Of a stretch of 64,000 nucleotides of DNA, positions 30,210-40,096 are shown piece after piece. The notes beneath the pieces are model-generated. The model had not been told where the DNA came from. It did not search any database and worked only from the letters and a program-made list of their open reading frames with translations. How positions within the stretch are numbered: the stretch's first letter is position 1; every line of letters begins with the position of its first letter. The position numbers and the translations under genes were made by a program. The stretch covers positions 744,001-808,000 of the forward strand of contig OZ220466.1 of assembly GCA_965116055.1 (NCBI GenBank), given 5' to 3'. The DNA comes from Bin55 sp965116055. GTDB lineage: Bacteria > Pseudomonadota > Gammaproteobacteria > Pseudomonadales > Azotimanducaceae.

Positions 30210-33200
30210 ATGGTTGCATCTACATTCAATCCATCAATGGTGGGAGCTGGACGTCCCCGTGTCGCTTCGATCTTTGCGCCGCCGCCCGGGCACACGCCGC
30301 AAAGCGAAGATGACTTCAATATGCTGCAGATCAGCCTCGCTTCGCCTGAAATGATCCGTAGCTGGTCTCATGGCGAAGTGAAAAAGCCGGAAACAATCAA
30401 CTATCGAACGCTAAAACCCGAGCGCGACGGATTATTCTGCGCCAAGATTTTTGGGCCGATCAAGGACTACGAATGCCTGTGCGGTAAGTACAAGCGTCAG
30501 AAGCACAAGGGCGTCGTGTGCGAAAAGTGTGGTGTTGAAGTCACGACTACCAAGGTACGCCGCGAGCGCATGGGTCATATCGAGTTGGCTTGCCCCGTGG
30601 CTCATATCTGGTTCTTTAAATCCATGCCCTCGCGCATCGCCACGTTGCTTGATATTACTGTCAAATATCTTGAACGCGTGCTCTATTTCGATTCGTTCAT
30701 TGTGGTCGAATCCGAGGTCCCTGACGAAGTTCGGGTAGGAACTGTGCTGACGCAGGAAGAGCTGGAACTGGCACAAGAACAGCACGGGGTCAATGCTTTT
30801 GAAGTCGATATGGGCGCCGCGGCTATCGAACGCATTCTGGAGGATCTGGATCTTGAGTACGAAGCGGAAGTACTCCGTGATGAGCTCGATAAAACCCGAT
30901 CGGAAGCAAAGAGCAAGAAGATCACCAAGCGACTCAAGTTGATTGAGGCGTTCATTAAAACGAACAACAAGCCGAATTGGATGATCTTGAGGACTTTGCC
31001 GGTCCTGCCGCCGGAACTGCGGCCCTTGGTTCCCTTGGAAGGCGGTCAATTTGCGACCTCCGATTTAAACGACCTCTACCGACGCGTCATCAACCGCAAC
31101 AACCGATTGAATCGGCTCATTGAGCAAAGCGCGCCGGAAATCATTCAGCGCAACGAAAAGCGCATGTTGCAGGAGTCGATTGACGCGTTGCTCGATAACG
31201 GTCGACGCGGTCGCGCGGTCGTAGGGCGCAACAAGAACCCGCTCAAATCCTTGTCTGCCATGATTCAGGGTAAGCAAGGACGTTTCCGTCAGAATCTCTT
31301 AGGGAAACGGGTCGATTACTCCGGCCGTTCGGTTATCGTAGTAGGTCCAACGCTCAAGCTGCACCAATGCGGTCTCCCGAAAAAGATGGCGTTAGAGCTC
31401 TTTAAACCATTTATCTTCGGCGAGATCATGCGACGGCATCCGGCCGAAGTGACTATCCGTCAGGCGAAGTCGCAGGTTGAAAACGAAACGCCTGAAGTTT
31501 GGGATATTCTGGATGACGTCATTCGGGAACATCCCATACTGCTGAATCGCGCGCCCACCTTGCATCGCTTAAGTGTGCAGGCGTTCGAACCGGTGTTAAT
31601 TGAAGGCAAAGCGATTCAATTGCATCCGTTGGTGTGCGTCGCGTTCAACGCGGACTTTGACGGCGACCAAATGGCCGTCCATGTTCCGTTGACGCTAGAA
31701 GCACAGTTGGAATGCCGCGCCTTGATGATGTCGACTAACAACATTTTGTCACCTGCTAATGGTGAGCCGATCATCGTACCGAATCAGGATGTTGTCCTGG
31801 GCTTGTATTACATGACCCTGGAGAAGATCAATGTGCGCGGCGAAGGTTCGATTTTCCGCGATGTCGCTGAAGTGCAACGAGCGTATCAATCCAAAGCTGT
31901 TGATTTGCATGCCAAGATCAAGGTACGCATGGACGACTACGAGTCAGACGGCACGCCTTGCAGGCGTACAACAGACACGACGGTGGGACGCGCGCTGCTT
32001 AAGGATCTGCTGCCGCCGCCGATGAGTTTTGCGCTCGTAAATAAGGTGCTGAATCGTGGCGCAATTTCCGATTTAGTCAACGTTTGCTATCGGCAAGTCG
32101 GATTAAAAGAAACGGTTGTATTTGCGGATCAATTAATGTACACCGGTTTTGCGTTCGCTACAAGCTCCGGTTGTTCAATTTCGATCGAAGACTTTGTCAT
32201 TCCCAACAGCAAAGCGGAAATCATCTCGAAATCCATGGACGAAGTACAGACGATCGAACAGCAAGCAATGGCCGGACTCGTATCGGTAAACGAACGCTAC
32301 AACAAGATCGTAGATGCTTGGACGGCAGCAGAAACGCAAGTCAAGAAAGACATGATGGATGGCCTGCAAACCATCTCGGTCATGAATCGAGAAGGCGTTG
32401 AGGAGGATCAACATTCCTTCAATTCGGTCTTTATTTATTGCGATTCGTCGGCGCGCGGTTCACCCGAACAGATCCGGCAAGTTGCGGGTATGCGCGGATG
32501 TTTATCAAGGCCGGACGGTACCATCATCGAAACACCGATCATTGCGAATTTCCGCGAAGGGTTATCCGTTAACGAGTACTTTATTTCGACGCATGGTGCA
32601 CGGAAAGGCCTATCAGATACTGCGCTAAAAACTGCGAATGCCGGTTATTTAACGCGCCGCTTAGTCGATATATCGCAGGACTTAGTCATTACGGAATCGG
32701 ACTGCGGTACCAGCGACGGTTTGCGCGTTACTGCGTTGATTAACAAGAAGGAAGGCGATGTCGCGCTGTCAGTTTTCGAGCGCGTCTTGGGTCGGGTTAC
32801 GGCTCAACCGGTGAAGGATCCTACCACCAACAAAGTGTTGTTGGAAGCCAACACGTTGATCACCGAAGAACACAAAGACAAAATTGAGAACGTTGACGAG
32901 ATTGTGGTGCGTTCGCCGATTACGTGCGAAACGCGTTACGGCGTGTGCGCTCACTGTTACGGGCGCGACTTGGCTCGAGGTCATCTCGTCAATGAAGGGG
33001 AAGCAGTTGGTGTCATAGCCGCTCAAAGCATCGGCGAACCGGGTACACAGCTTACGTTACGTACGTTTCACATGGGTGGCGCGGCGTCACGAACATCGGT
33101 TGATGATCGTGTGATCGTGAAAAGTGCGGGTACTGTGCGCTTGCGCGGTGAACGTTTATTGAACTTAGACGACGGCCAGGCGATTGTGGTGTCAAGATCG

Positions 33201-34499
33201 GCGGAAATCATGATTGCCGACGATCACGGTCGCGAACGCGAGCGCTATCGCGTCCCATATGGTGCGCGACTATCGAAGTCTGCTGCCGAGCAGGCACATG
33301 TAGAGATGCGTGAAACCGTAGCCGAGTGGGATGTGCACAGTCACCCAATCCTCAGCGAGAAAAACGGCGTCATCGAATATGACGATATTGTCGAAGATTC
33401 GAGCGTCGAACGAGTTGTGGACGAACTAACCGGCATCGTGACGACAACGGTTATGACAGAAGCAGACCGACCGGAGGTATACGACGAAAACACCGGTAAA
33501 TTCCGTAAACTCCAACCTACATTGAAGCTCTATCAGAAGGGTAAGGCGAAGACTGACAATAACCTGATCAACTCGTTCCAATTGAGTGATGGGGCGGTCA
33601 TTGAAGTGCAGCCAGGCGAGGATGTGAAAGCGGGAGCTACGCTAGCCACGGTGCCTACTACTGCGATGCGCATGTCGTCCGACATTGTGGGCGGTTTACC
33701 GCGTGTTGTAGATTTATTCGAAGCGCGTCAACGCAAAGGCGGCGCGATCCTTGCCGAAGCTTCGGGTGTGGTCAGTTTCGGCACAGAAACCATGACCAAA
33801 CATCGTTTGGTCATTACCGATACGGATGGCGTCGCGCACGAGAAACTGCTTCCCAAGACGCGTCAAATTGAGGTCTATCCGGGTGAGAACATCAAACGCG
33901 GAGATATCGTATGCGATGGGGTATTGGATCCTAAAGACATTCTTCGCTATCGCGGTTTGAGTTCGTTACGTGAATATATCGTGGACAACATCCAGGAAGT
34001 ATTCCAAGCCCAAGGCGTGTTGTTGAACGACAAGCACATCGAAATCATCATTCGGCAAATGTTGCGCAAGGTTGATATCACGGATGCGGGCGACTCGGAC
34101 TTCGTGAAAGGTGAAAGAGCTGAATACGTGAGCGTGAAAAGCGCGAACGAAGAACTACGTAAAGAGGGTAAGAAACCAGTCGAATTCGAACGCGTGTTAC
34201 TTGGTATCACGCGTGGTTCGCTTGCAACGGACTCCTTTATTTCAGCGGCCTCGTTCCAGGAGACGACCAAAATTCTGACCGATGCGGCGGTAAACAGTCG
34301 CAAGGACATGCTACGTGGTCTCAAGGAAAACGTGATTGTCGGACGGTTGATTCCTGCTGGGACGGGCTTGGCGCATCAGCGTAACATGAAGCAGGAGCGC
34401 GAAGCTCGGAAGATCATTGACGAACACATTCGCAAGGGGTTGGCTGACGAGGAAACGGAAGAGCGACTAGCCACACTCGAAACCGGTGCGGGCGGTTGA
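30210..34499 (+). CDS. rpoC: DNA-directed RNA polymerase subunit beta prime
   Basis: 1429 aa from the ATG at 30210, preceded by AAGAAGGAGA. The zinc cluster C-x-C ... VCEKCGVEV (about 83-103), the active-site NADFDGDQMAVH, and the second zinc site (Cys near 831 and CAHCYGRD near 915) are all present. An N-terminal Pro-rich extension of about 18 residues precedes the E. coli-like start. It pairs with RpoB in the polymerase core. Confidence 0.97.
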   Translation: MVASTFNPSMVGAGRPRVASIFAPPPGHTPQSEDDFNMLQISLASPEMIRSWSHGEVKKPETINYRTLKPERDGLFCAKIFGPIKDYECLCGKYKRQKHKGVVCEKCGVEVTTTKVRRERMGHIELACPVAHIWFFKSMPSRIATLLDITVKYLERVLYFDSFIVVESEVPDEVRVGTVLTQEELELAQEQHGVNAFEVDMGAAAIERILEDLDLEYEAEVLRDELDKTRSEAKSKKITKRLKLIEAFIKTNNKPNWMILRTLPVLPPELRPLVPLEGGQFATSDLNDLYRRVINRNNRLNRLIEQSAPEIIQRNEKRMLQESIDALLDNGRRGRAVVGRNKNPLKSLSAMIQGKQGRFRQNLLGKRVDYSGRSVIVVGPTLKLHQCGLPKKMALELFKPFIFGEIMRRHPAEVTIRQAKSQVENETPEVWDILDDVIREHPILLNRAPTLHRLSVQAFEPVLIEGKAIQLHPLVCVAFNADFDGDQMAVHVPLTLEAQLECRALMMSTNNILSPANGEPIIVPNQDVVLGLYYMTLEKINVRGEGSIFRDVAEVQRAYQSKAVDLHAKIKVRMDDYESDGTPCRRTTDTTVGRALLKDLLPPPMSFALVNKVLNRGAISDLVNVCYRQVGLKETVVFADQLMYTGFAFATSSGCSISIEDFVIPNSKAEIISKSMDEVQTIEQQAMAGLVSVNERYNKIVDAWTAAETQVKKDMMDGLQTISVMNREGVEEDQHSFNSVFIYCDSSARGSPEQIRQVAGMRGCLSRPDGTIIETPIIANFREGLSVNEYFISTHGARKGLSDTALKTANAGYLTRRLVDISQDLVITESDCGTSDGLRVTALINKKEGDVALSVFERVLGRVTAQPVKDPTTNKVLLEANTLITEEHKDKIENVDEIVVRSPITCETRYGVCAHCYGRDLARGHLVNEGEAVGVIAAQSIGEPGTQLTLRTFHMGGAASRTSVDDRVIVKSAGTVRLRGERLLNLDDGQAIVVSRSAEIMIADDHGRERERYRVPYGARLSKSAAEQAHVEMRETVAEWDVHSHPILSEKNGVIEYDDIVEDSSVERVVDELTGIVTTTVMTEADRPEVYDENTGKFRKLQPTLKLYQKGKAKTDNNLINSFQLSDGAVIEVQPGEDVKAGATLATVPTTAMRMSSDIVGGLPRVVDLFEARQRKGGAILAEASGVVSFGTETMTKHRLVITDTDGVAHEKLLPKTRQIEVYPGENIKRGDIVCDGVLDPKDILRYRGLSSLREYIVDNIQEVFQAQGVLLNDKHIEIIIRQMLRKVDITDAGDSDFVKGERAEYVSVKSANEELRKEGKKPVEFERVLLGITRGSLATDSFISAASFQETTKILTDAAVNSRKDMLRGLKENVIVGRLIPAGTGLAHQRNMKQEREARKIIDEHIRKGLADEETEERLATLETGAGG

Positions 34500-34518
34500 G
34501 TACCACATTACTAGAATT

Positions 34519-34574
34519 GCGCACCCCGCAGTGCCGCGGGCAACTGCCGACGGTGTGTAGAGGTGCGCATTTTT
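34519..34574 (+). promoter_or_regulatory. structured leader between rpoC and rpsL
   Basis: GCGCACC (34519-34525) pairs with GGTGCGC (34562-34568) and encloses a second stem GCAGT/ACTGC (34528-34547). TTTTT follows at 34570-34574, just before the rpsL ribosome site GGAG. It could be a partial terminator or a protein-binding leader regulating rpsLG-fusA-tuf. Confidence 0.45.
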
Positions 34575-34589
34575 GAATGGAGTCGATCC

Positions 34590-34961
34590 TTGGCAACCAT
34601 TAACCAATTAGTTCGTAAACCACGCAAGCGTAAGCAAACCAAGAGTAAAGTGCCTGCGCTAGAAGCGGCGCCGCAAAAGCGCGGCGTGTGTATGCGCGTG
34701 TACACGACGACGCCGCGGAAGCCGAATTCCGCTATGCGCAAAGTTTGTCGCGTACGGCTTAACAATGGTTTTGAAGTGAACTCGTATATCGGCGGGGAAG
34801 GTCATAATCTCCAGGAACACTCGTCGGTGTTGGTGCGTGGCGGCCGGGTCAAGGACTTACCTGGAGTGCGCTACCACACGGTACGAGGTGTGGGAGATTT
34901 AGCAGGCGTCGAAGAACGCAAACAAGGCCGTTCTAAATACGGCTCCAAGAAACCGAAATAA
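34590..34961 (+). CDS. rpsL: 30S ribosomal protein S12
   Basis: 123 aa from TTG at 34590, seven bases after GGAG; an upstream in-frame GTG would add nine unrelated residues. VRKPRKRKQ, the PNSAMRKVCRVRL core and GGRVKDLPGVRYH with the methylthiolated Asp region are intact. Residue 43 is Arg (TTTPRKPNS), where E. coli has Lys43, a classic streptomycin-resistance site. S12 shapes the decoding centre and controls fidelity. Confidence 0.96.
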   Translation: MATINQLVRKPRKRKQTKSKVPALEAAPQKRGVCMRVYTTTPRKPNSAMRKVCRVRLNNGFEVNSYIGGEGHNLQEHSSVLVRGGRVKDLPGVRYHTVRGVGDLAGVEERKQGRSKYGSKKPK

Positions 34962-34970
34962 CACAGAGCT

Positions 34971-35447
34971 ATGTCAAGACGTCGTCGCGCTGAGAAGCGA
35001 GTCATTCTTCCAGATCCCAAATATCACAATGAAACATTGGCAAAGTTCATCAATCATGTGATGGAAAGTGGTAAAAAAGCGGTTGCTGAACGTATTGTGT
35101 ACGGTGCATTGACCCTTATCGAAACACGTCAGAAAACCGCCCCGGTCGATGTATTCTTGAAAGCGCTAGAAAACGTCTCGCCGACGACGGAGGTGAAATC
35201 CCGCCGCGTGGGCGGTGCCACCTACCAGGTACCGGTCGAAGTACGGCCCTCGCGGCGCGAAGGGCTGGCCATGCGGTGGCTGGTCGAAAACGCACGCAAA
35301 CGGAGTGAAAAATCAATGGACGCCCGTCTTGCAGGAGAACTTGCCGATGCGGCAGCCAACAGCGCTAATTCGGCATCAATCAAGAAGCGGGACGACACGC
35401 ACCGGATGGCGGAAGCAAACCGAGCTTTCGCGCATTTCAGGTATTGA
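34971..35447 (+). CDS. rpsG: 30S ribosomal protein S7
   Basis: 158 aa. SRRRRAEKR at the start, ALENVSPTTEVKSRRVGGATY (about 64-83) and the mRNA-exit beta hairpin identify S7, the nucleator of the 30S head. In E. coli S7 represses translation at a structure in the rpsL-rpsG interval; here that interval is 9 bp, so the E. coli-type site is absent. Confidence 0.96.
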   Translation: MSRRRRAEKRVILPDPKYHNETLAKFINHVMESGKKAVAERIVYGALTLIETRQKTAPVDVFLKALENVSPTTEVKSRRVGGATYQVPVEVRPSRREGLAMRWLVENARKRSEKSMDARLAGELADAAANSANSASIKKRDDTHRMAEANRAFAHFRY

Positions 35448-35519
35448 ACGTTTGAATCACTAAACCGTCCACGTTCAACCCTAACTCCTTAACTTCATCT
35501 ACTCTCGTTCGGAGGGAAT

Positions 35520-37613
35520 ATGCCTCGTAGCACGCCGATAGGCCGCTACCGAAATATCGGTATTGTCGCGCATGTGGATGCAGGCAAGACCACGACCACC
35601 GAACGCGTGTTGTTCTATGCGGGTATTTCGTACAAGATCGGTGAGGTCCACGACGGCGCTGCCGTGATGGATTGGATGGAGCAGGAACAGGAACGTGGTA
35701 TCACCATTACGTCCGCTGCAACTACTTGTTTCTGGCGCGGCACGGAACAGCAATTTCCCGAACACCGCATCAACATCATCGACACCCCGGGCCATGTCGA
35801 TTTCACCATTGAAGTTGAGCGCAGTCTGCGCGTACTTGATGGTGCGGTAGTCGTGTTTTGCGGTACCGCAGGGGTTGAGCCCCAATCGGAAACCGTGTGG
35901 CGGCAGGCAGACCGCTACGAAGTCCCACGCATCGTTTTTGTAAACAAAATGGATCGTGCAGGCGCGGATTTCCAACAGGTTGTTGATCAAATTGAACAAC
36001 GTCTAGGCGCCAAGCCAGTGCCGGTACAACTCGCCATTGGTGCGGAAGATTCTTTCCAAGGCGTGGTCGATCTCATTGACATGAAAGCGTTGTATTTCGA
36101 CGAAAACGATCAAGGCCTCTCAGTCACAAAAGCCGATATTCCTGATCTTTTGCTGGCGACTGCGGAAGAGATGCGAGAGCGGCTTATTGAGGAAGCAGCC
36201 GATGCCAACGAAGATCTCACCGAGAAGTACCTAGAAGGCATCCAACTGACATCCGAGGAGATTAAAACCGGCTTACGCATACGCACCATCGCGAATGAAA
36301 TTGTGCCGGCGTTATGTGGTTCAGCATTCAAAAATAAAGGCGTGCAGCCGGTCCTGGATGCAGTTATTGATTATTTACCGGCCCCGACCGAAGTAAAAGC
36401 GATTGAAGGCACGGCGAAAGACGGTGAAACCAACGTGATTCGGCGGTCGGATGACGATGAGCCATTCTCGGCGCTCGCGTTCAAAATTGCGACAGATCCC
36501 TATGTAGGGACACTCTCATTTTTCCGCGTATATTCCGGTGTATTGCGATCTGGGGACCGAATTTTTAATTCGGTCCGTGAGCGACGCGACCGCGTGGGTC
36601 GAATGGTGCAAATGCATTCCAACGAACGCAATGAGATCAATGAAGTGCGAGCGGGGGACATCGCGGCCGCCATCGGTTTGAAGGATGTTACCACCGGCGA
36701 TACCTTTTGCGACGAAAACCATTTCGTACGACTCGAACGCATGGAGTTTCCAGAACCGGTGATTCATGTGGCTGTCGAACCGAAGTCGGTTGCCGATCAA
36801 GACAAAATGTCAATCGCGTTGTCGAAGTTGGCGCAGGAAGACCCCTCTTTTCGAGTTTCGACCGACGCGGAATCAGGTCAGACGATCATCGCCGGTATGG
36901 GTGAATTGCATCTCGACATCATCGTTGATCGTATGAAGCGCGAATTTGGGGTCGAAGCGAACATCGGTAAGCCCCAAGTTGCATATCGTGAAACGATTCG
37001 AAAAACGATCGAATCCGAGGCGAAGTTCATTCGCCAATCAGGTGGTCGCGGTCAGTACGGTCACGTGTTTGTACGCTTTGAACCGCTTATAAACGGCGAT
37101 AGTACGTACGAATTTATCGACGAGATTGTTGGGGGCGTGGTCCCACGGGAATACATTCCTGCGGTCGACCGCGGCATTCGCGAGCAAATGGCTAACGGCG
37201 TGATCGCAGGTTTTCCTCTCATTAATGTGAAAGCGACGCTTTTCGATGGTTCCTATCATGATGTCGATTCAAGCGAAATAGCTTTTAAAATTGCGGGCTC
37301 GACTGCCCTGCGCGACGGTGCAAAGAAGGCGAATCCGGTTTTGTTGGAACCGGTGATGTCGGTTGAAGTCGTGACGCCCGAGGATTACATGGGTGCAGTC
37401 GTCGGGGACATGAGTCGCCGGCGAGGCGCGATTGAAGGCATGGATGAAAACTACGCCGGCAAAATCGTTCGCGCCAAGATCCCCTTAGGCGAAATGTTCG
37501 GTTATGCGACCGATCTGAGATCTTCGACGCAAGGGCGCGCAACGTTCACGATGGAATTTGCCGAGTACGTCGAAGTGCCGGATGCCATTGCGGAAGACAT
37601 AAAAGCGCGCTAA
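35520..37613 (+). CDS. fusA: translation elongation factor G
   Basis: 697 aa. G motifs AHVDAGKTTTTE (17-28), RGITITSAAT, DTPGHVDF and NKMD are all present, followed by the domain II-V layout of bacterial EF-G. It drives translocation. The ATG follows GGAGG at ideal spacing. A weak stem, TTGAACGT/ACGTTCAA, lies between rpsG and fusA. Confidence 0.97.
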   Translation: MPRSTPIGRYRNIGIVAHVDAGKTTTTERVLFYAGISYKIGEVHDGAAVMDWMEQEQERGITITSAATTCFWRGTEQQFPEHRINIIDTPGHVDFTIEVERSLRVLDGAVVVFCGTAGVEPQSETVWRQADRYEVPRIVFVNKMDRAGADFQQVVDQIEQRLGAKPVPVQLAIGAEDSFQGVVDLIDMKALYFDENDQGLSVTKADIPDLLLATAEEMRERLIEEAADANEDLTEKYLEGIQLTSEEIKTGLRIRTIANEIVPALCGSAFKNKGVQPVLDAVIDYLPAPTEVKAIEGTAKDGETNVIRRSDDDEPFSALAFKIATDPYVGTLSFFRVYSGVLRSGDRIFNSVRERRDRVGRMVQMHSNERNEINEVRAGDIAAAIGLKDVTTGDTFCDENHFVRLERMEFPEPVIHVAVEPKSVADQDKMSIALSKLAQEDPSFRVSTDAESGQTIIAGMGELHLDIIVDRMKREFGVEANIGKPQVAYRETIRKTIESEAKFIRQSGGRGQYGHVFVRFEPLINGDSTYEFIDEIVGGVVPREYIPAVDRGIREQMANGVIAGFPLINVKATLFDGSYHDVDSSEIAFKIAGSTALRDGAKKANPVLLEPVMSVEVVTPEDYMGAVVGDMSRRRGAIEGMDENYAGKIVRAKIPLGEMFGYATDLRSSTQGRATFTMEFAEYVEVPDAIAEDIKAR

Positions 37614-37656
37614 TGTATTTACTCAATCGCCTTGCCAATTAACGGAGGAAGACACA

Positions 37657-38856
37657 ATGGCAAAAGAGAAATTTGAGCGTACCAAGCCGCATATCAATGT
37701 TGGCACCATTGGTCACGTCGACCATGGCAAGACGACGTTGACCGCCGCGATGACCAAGATCTGCGCGGCTGACCGCGGTTCTGGCGATGTCAAAGAATTT
37801 GACGAAATAGACAATGCACCCGAAGAAAAAGAGCGGGGCATCACGATCGCGACGACCCATGTCGAGTATGAAAGCGAGTCACGGCATTACGCTCATGTCG
37901 ACTGTCCAGGGCATGCTGACTATGTGAAGAACATGATTACCGGGGCGGCGCAGATGGACGGCGCTATTTTGGTGGTATCTGCCGATGACGGGCCGATGCC
38001 GCAGACGCGCGAACATATTGTGCTCGCACGACAGGTAGGCGTCCGCAAGATTGTGGTTTATATCAATAAAGTCGACCAAATCGATCCGGAAGAGCGGGAA
38101 GAGTTCGTCGAACTGGTTACGATCAGCGTGCAGGAGCTGCTCGTCGATAACGATTTCGATGAAGAAACGCCGATTATCGTTGGCAGCGCTTTGAAAGCGC
38201 TTGAAGGTGATGAAGGTTCGGATGGCGCGGGTAGCGTGCGCGAGCTCGTGCAAGCTTTGGACGACTTTATCCCAGAGCCGGAACGGCCGATTGACGCACC
38301 GTTCATGATGCCAATTGAAGATGTCTTTTCGATTTCCGGGCGCGGCACGGTAGTGACTGGTCGCGTTGATCGAGGCATCGTAAAAATGGGTGATCCGCTT
38401 GAGATCGTCGGTATTCGCGAAACTCAAAAGACTACATGTACGGGCGTTGAGATGTTTCGCAAACTGCTTGACGAAGGCCGGGCAGGAGAGAACATCGGCG
38501 TCTTATTACGAGGGCTGAAGCGTGATGAAGTCGAGCGTGGTCAGGTTCTCGCCATCCCGGGTTCAATTACGCCGCATACCAAGTTTTCGGCATCGGTCTA
38601 CGTCCTGACCAAGGACGAAGGTGGTCGGCACTCGCCTTTCTTTACTAACTACCGTCCGCAGTTCTACTTCCGTACCACTGATGTGACGGGACGCGTAGAA
38701 ATGCCAGACAAGGATGCTATGGTCATGCCAGGCGACAACGTTGAGTTCGACGTATCGTTAATTAGTCCGATTGCGATGGACGAAGGATTGCGTTTCGCGA
38801 TTCGCGAAGGCGGTCGTACGGTCGGCTCGGGCATCGTGACGAAAATCATTGAATAA
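37657..38856 (+). CDS. tuf: translation elongation factor Tu
   Basis: 399 aa. GHVDHGKTT (about 19-27), RGITIATTHVEYES, DCPGHADY and NKVD are intact. It delivers aminoacyl-tRNA. This is the only tuf in the window: the tufB position near the tRNA cluster is empty. A terminator follows directly. The GGAGG ribosome site is strong. Confidence 0.97.
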   Translation: MAKEKFERTKPHINVGTIGHVDHGKTTLTAAMTKICAADRGSGDVKEFDEIDNAPEEKERGITIATTHVEYESESRHYAHVDCPGHADYVKNMITGAAQMDGAILVVSADDGPMPQTREHIVLARQVGVRKIVVYINKVDQIDPEEREEFVELVTISVQELLVDNDFDEETPIIVGSALKALEGDEGSDGAGSVRELVQALDDFIPEPERPIDAPFMMPIEDVFSISGRGTVVTGRVDRGIVKMGDPLEIVGIRETQKTTCTGVEMFRKLLDEGRAGENIGVLLRGLKRDEVERGQVLAIPGSITPHTKFSASVYVLTKDEGGRHSPFFTNYRPQFYFRTTDVTGRVEMPDKDAMVMPGDNVEFDVSLISPIAMDEGLRFAIREGGRTVGSGIVTKIIE

Positions 38857-38871
38857 AGGATCACCATGTGG

Positions 38872-38905
38872 AAAGGCAGCGTATGTAAAATTTGCTGCCT
38901 TTTTT
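38872..38905 (+). terminator. rho-independent terminator after tuf
   Basis: AAAGGCAGC and GCTGCCTTT form a 9-bp stem around a 13-nt loop, followed by a T run. It ends the str part of the superoperon, so rpsJ and the S10 genes are likely read from another promoter or by read-through. Confidence 0.85.
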
Positions 38906-38958
38906 CGCCCCTCGGTCTGGGTAGGGGCGTATTTGCGCATTGAAATCTTGGAACGATC

Positions 38959-39273
38959 GTGGCGACGAATCAACACATCCGCATTCAACTGAAGGCATTT
39001 GATCATAAGTTGCTTGATGCGACGACGGCTGATTTAGTCGATTCGATTAAACGCTCGGGCGCCCGATTAGTCGGACCCATACCGTTACCGACGCGTACGG
39101 AGCGATGGACTGTACTGATCTCCCCGCATGTTGACAAGGACGCACGGGATCAATACGAAATTCGAACACATAAACGACTCATCGACATCGTTGACTACAC
39201 GGACAAAACGGTTGATGCGCTGAGCAAGCACGACGTAGCAGCAGGAGTGGACATCGAAGTAAGCGTCACCTAA
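38959..39273 (+). CDS. rpsJ: 30S ribosomal protein S10 (NusE)
   Basis: 104 aa, GTG start. IRIQLKAFDHKLLD (about 7-20), GPIPLPT and RTHKRLIDI are the S10 signatures. It acts in the 30S head and, as NusE, binds NusB and NusG in antitermination. The usual leader before rpsJ is replaced by the tuf terminator; a structured 131-bp gap lies after it instead. Confidence 0.96.
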   Translation: MATNQHIRIQLKAFDHKLLDATTADLVDSIKRSGARLVGPIPLPTRTERWTVLISPHVDKDARDQYEIRTHKRLIDIVDYTDKTVDALSKHDVAAGVDIEVSVT

Positions 39274-39324
39274 CACTTCAGGTTGACACGGGCGAAAGAT
39301 CCGGTTCGCATCAACAGCCGGTAA

Positions 39325-39360
39325 ATCGGCTCGTTGGGGTTGAGGAATGAGCGAGCCGAT
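39325..39360 (+). promoter_or_regulatory. hairpin leader between rpsJ and rplC
   Basis: ATCGGCTCG and CGAGCCGAT form a perfect 9-bp stem with an 18-nt loop, 44 bp before rplC. No T run follows, so it is not a terminator. In E. coli the L4-controlled leader lies before rpsJ; this may be an analogous site placed before rplC. Confidence 0.5.
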
Positions 39361-39404
39361 ACTTGCTCGGTCGCCTTGGAGGTTGTGGACGCCGATAACA
39401 CATC

Positions 39405-40094
39405 ATGGCTTTAGGTATTGTAGGTACAAAAGGGGGTATGACTCGTCTGTTTGACGAAACCGGCCAAGCGATCCCCGTCACGGTCATTGAGGCTAAACCC
39501 AATCGGGTGGTGCAGATCAAGACGCTTGAAACGGATGCATATGAGGCGTTGCAGGTTGCATATGGGACGCAAAAAGCCGAGCGTCTTAGTCATCCCGTGC
39601 AAGGACACTATCGTGCAAGCGTAGCAAAAGCGGAATCGCATGTGGATAAAACGCCAGGCCGACGACTTTATGAATTGCGTACCGAAGGCACCGACGTTGC
39701 AGACATACCACCAATCGGGGGACTGCTGACGGTGGCCCAGTTTGAGCCAGGGCAAATCGTTGATGTGCGCGGCACGTCGAAAGGTAAAGGCTTCGCCGGA
39801 ACGGTCAAACGTTGGAATTTCTCAATGCAAGACGCTACGCACGGTAATTCGATTTCGCATCGCGCACCGGGCTCTATTGGACAGTGTCAGACCCCGGGTA
39901 AAGTGTTCAAACGCAAGAAGATGGCTGGCCAACTAGGTAACAAGCAAGTTACCGTACAAAACCTTGAAGTGGTTGGCGTTGATGAAGCGAACCATTTGTT
40001 ACTCATCAAAGGGGCAGTACCAGGCCCCGCTGGTCGCGACGTTTTGGTGCGCCCTGCATTGAAGGCCCATGGCGATGAGGCATCTCGGAACTAG
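39405..40094 (+). CDS. rplC: 50S ribosomal protein L3
   Basis: 229 aa. GTKGGMTRLF at the start, GTSKGKGFAGTVKRWNF (about 124-140) and PGSIGQCQTPGK with the glutamine usually methylated by PrmB (about 158) identify L3, an early 50S assembly protein whose loop reaches the peptidyl-transferase centre. First gene after the 131-bp leader. Confidence 0.96.
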   Translation: MALGIVGTKGGMTRLFDETGQAIPVTVIEAKPNRVVQIKTLETDAYEALQVAYGTQKAERLSHPVQGHYRASVAKAESHVDKTPGRRLYELRTEGTDVADIPPIGGLLTVAQFEPGQIVDVRGTSKGKGFAGTVKRWNFSMQDATHGNSISHRAPGSIGQCQTPGKVFKRKKMAGQLGNKQVTVQNLEVVGVDEANHLLLIKGAVPGPAGRDVLVRPALKAHGDEASRN

Positions 40095-40096
40095 TC

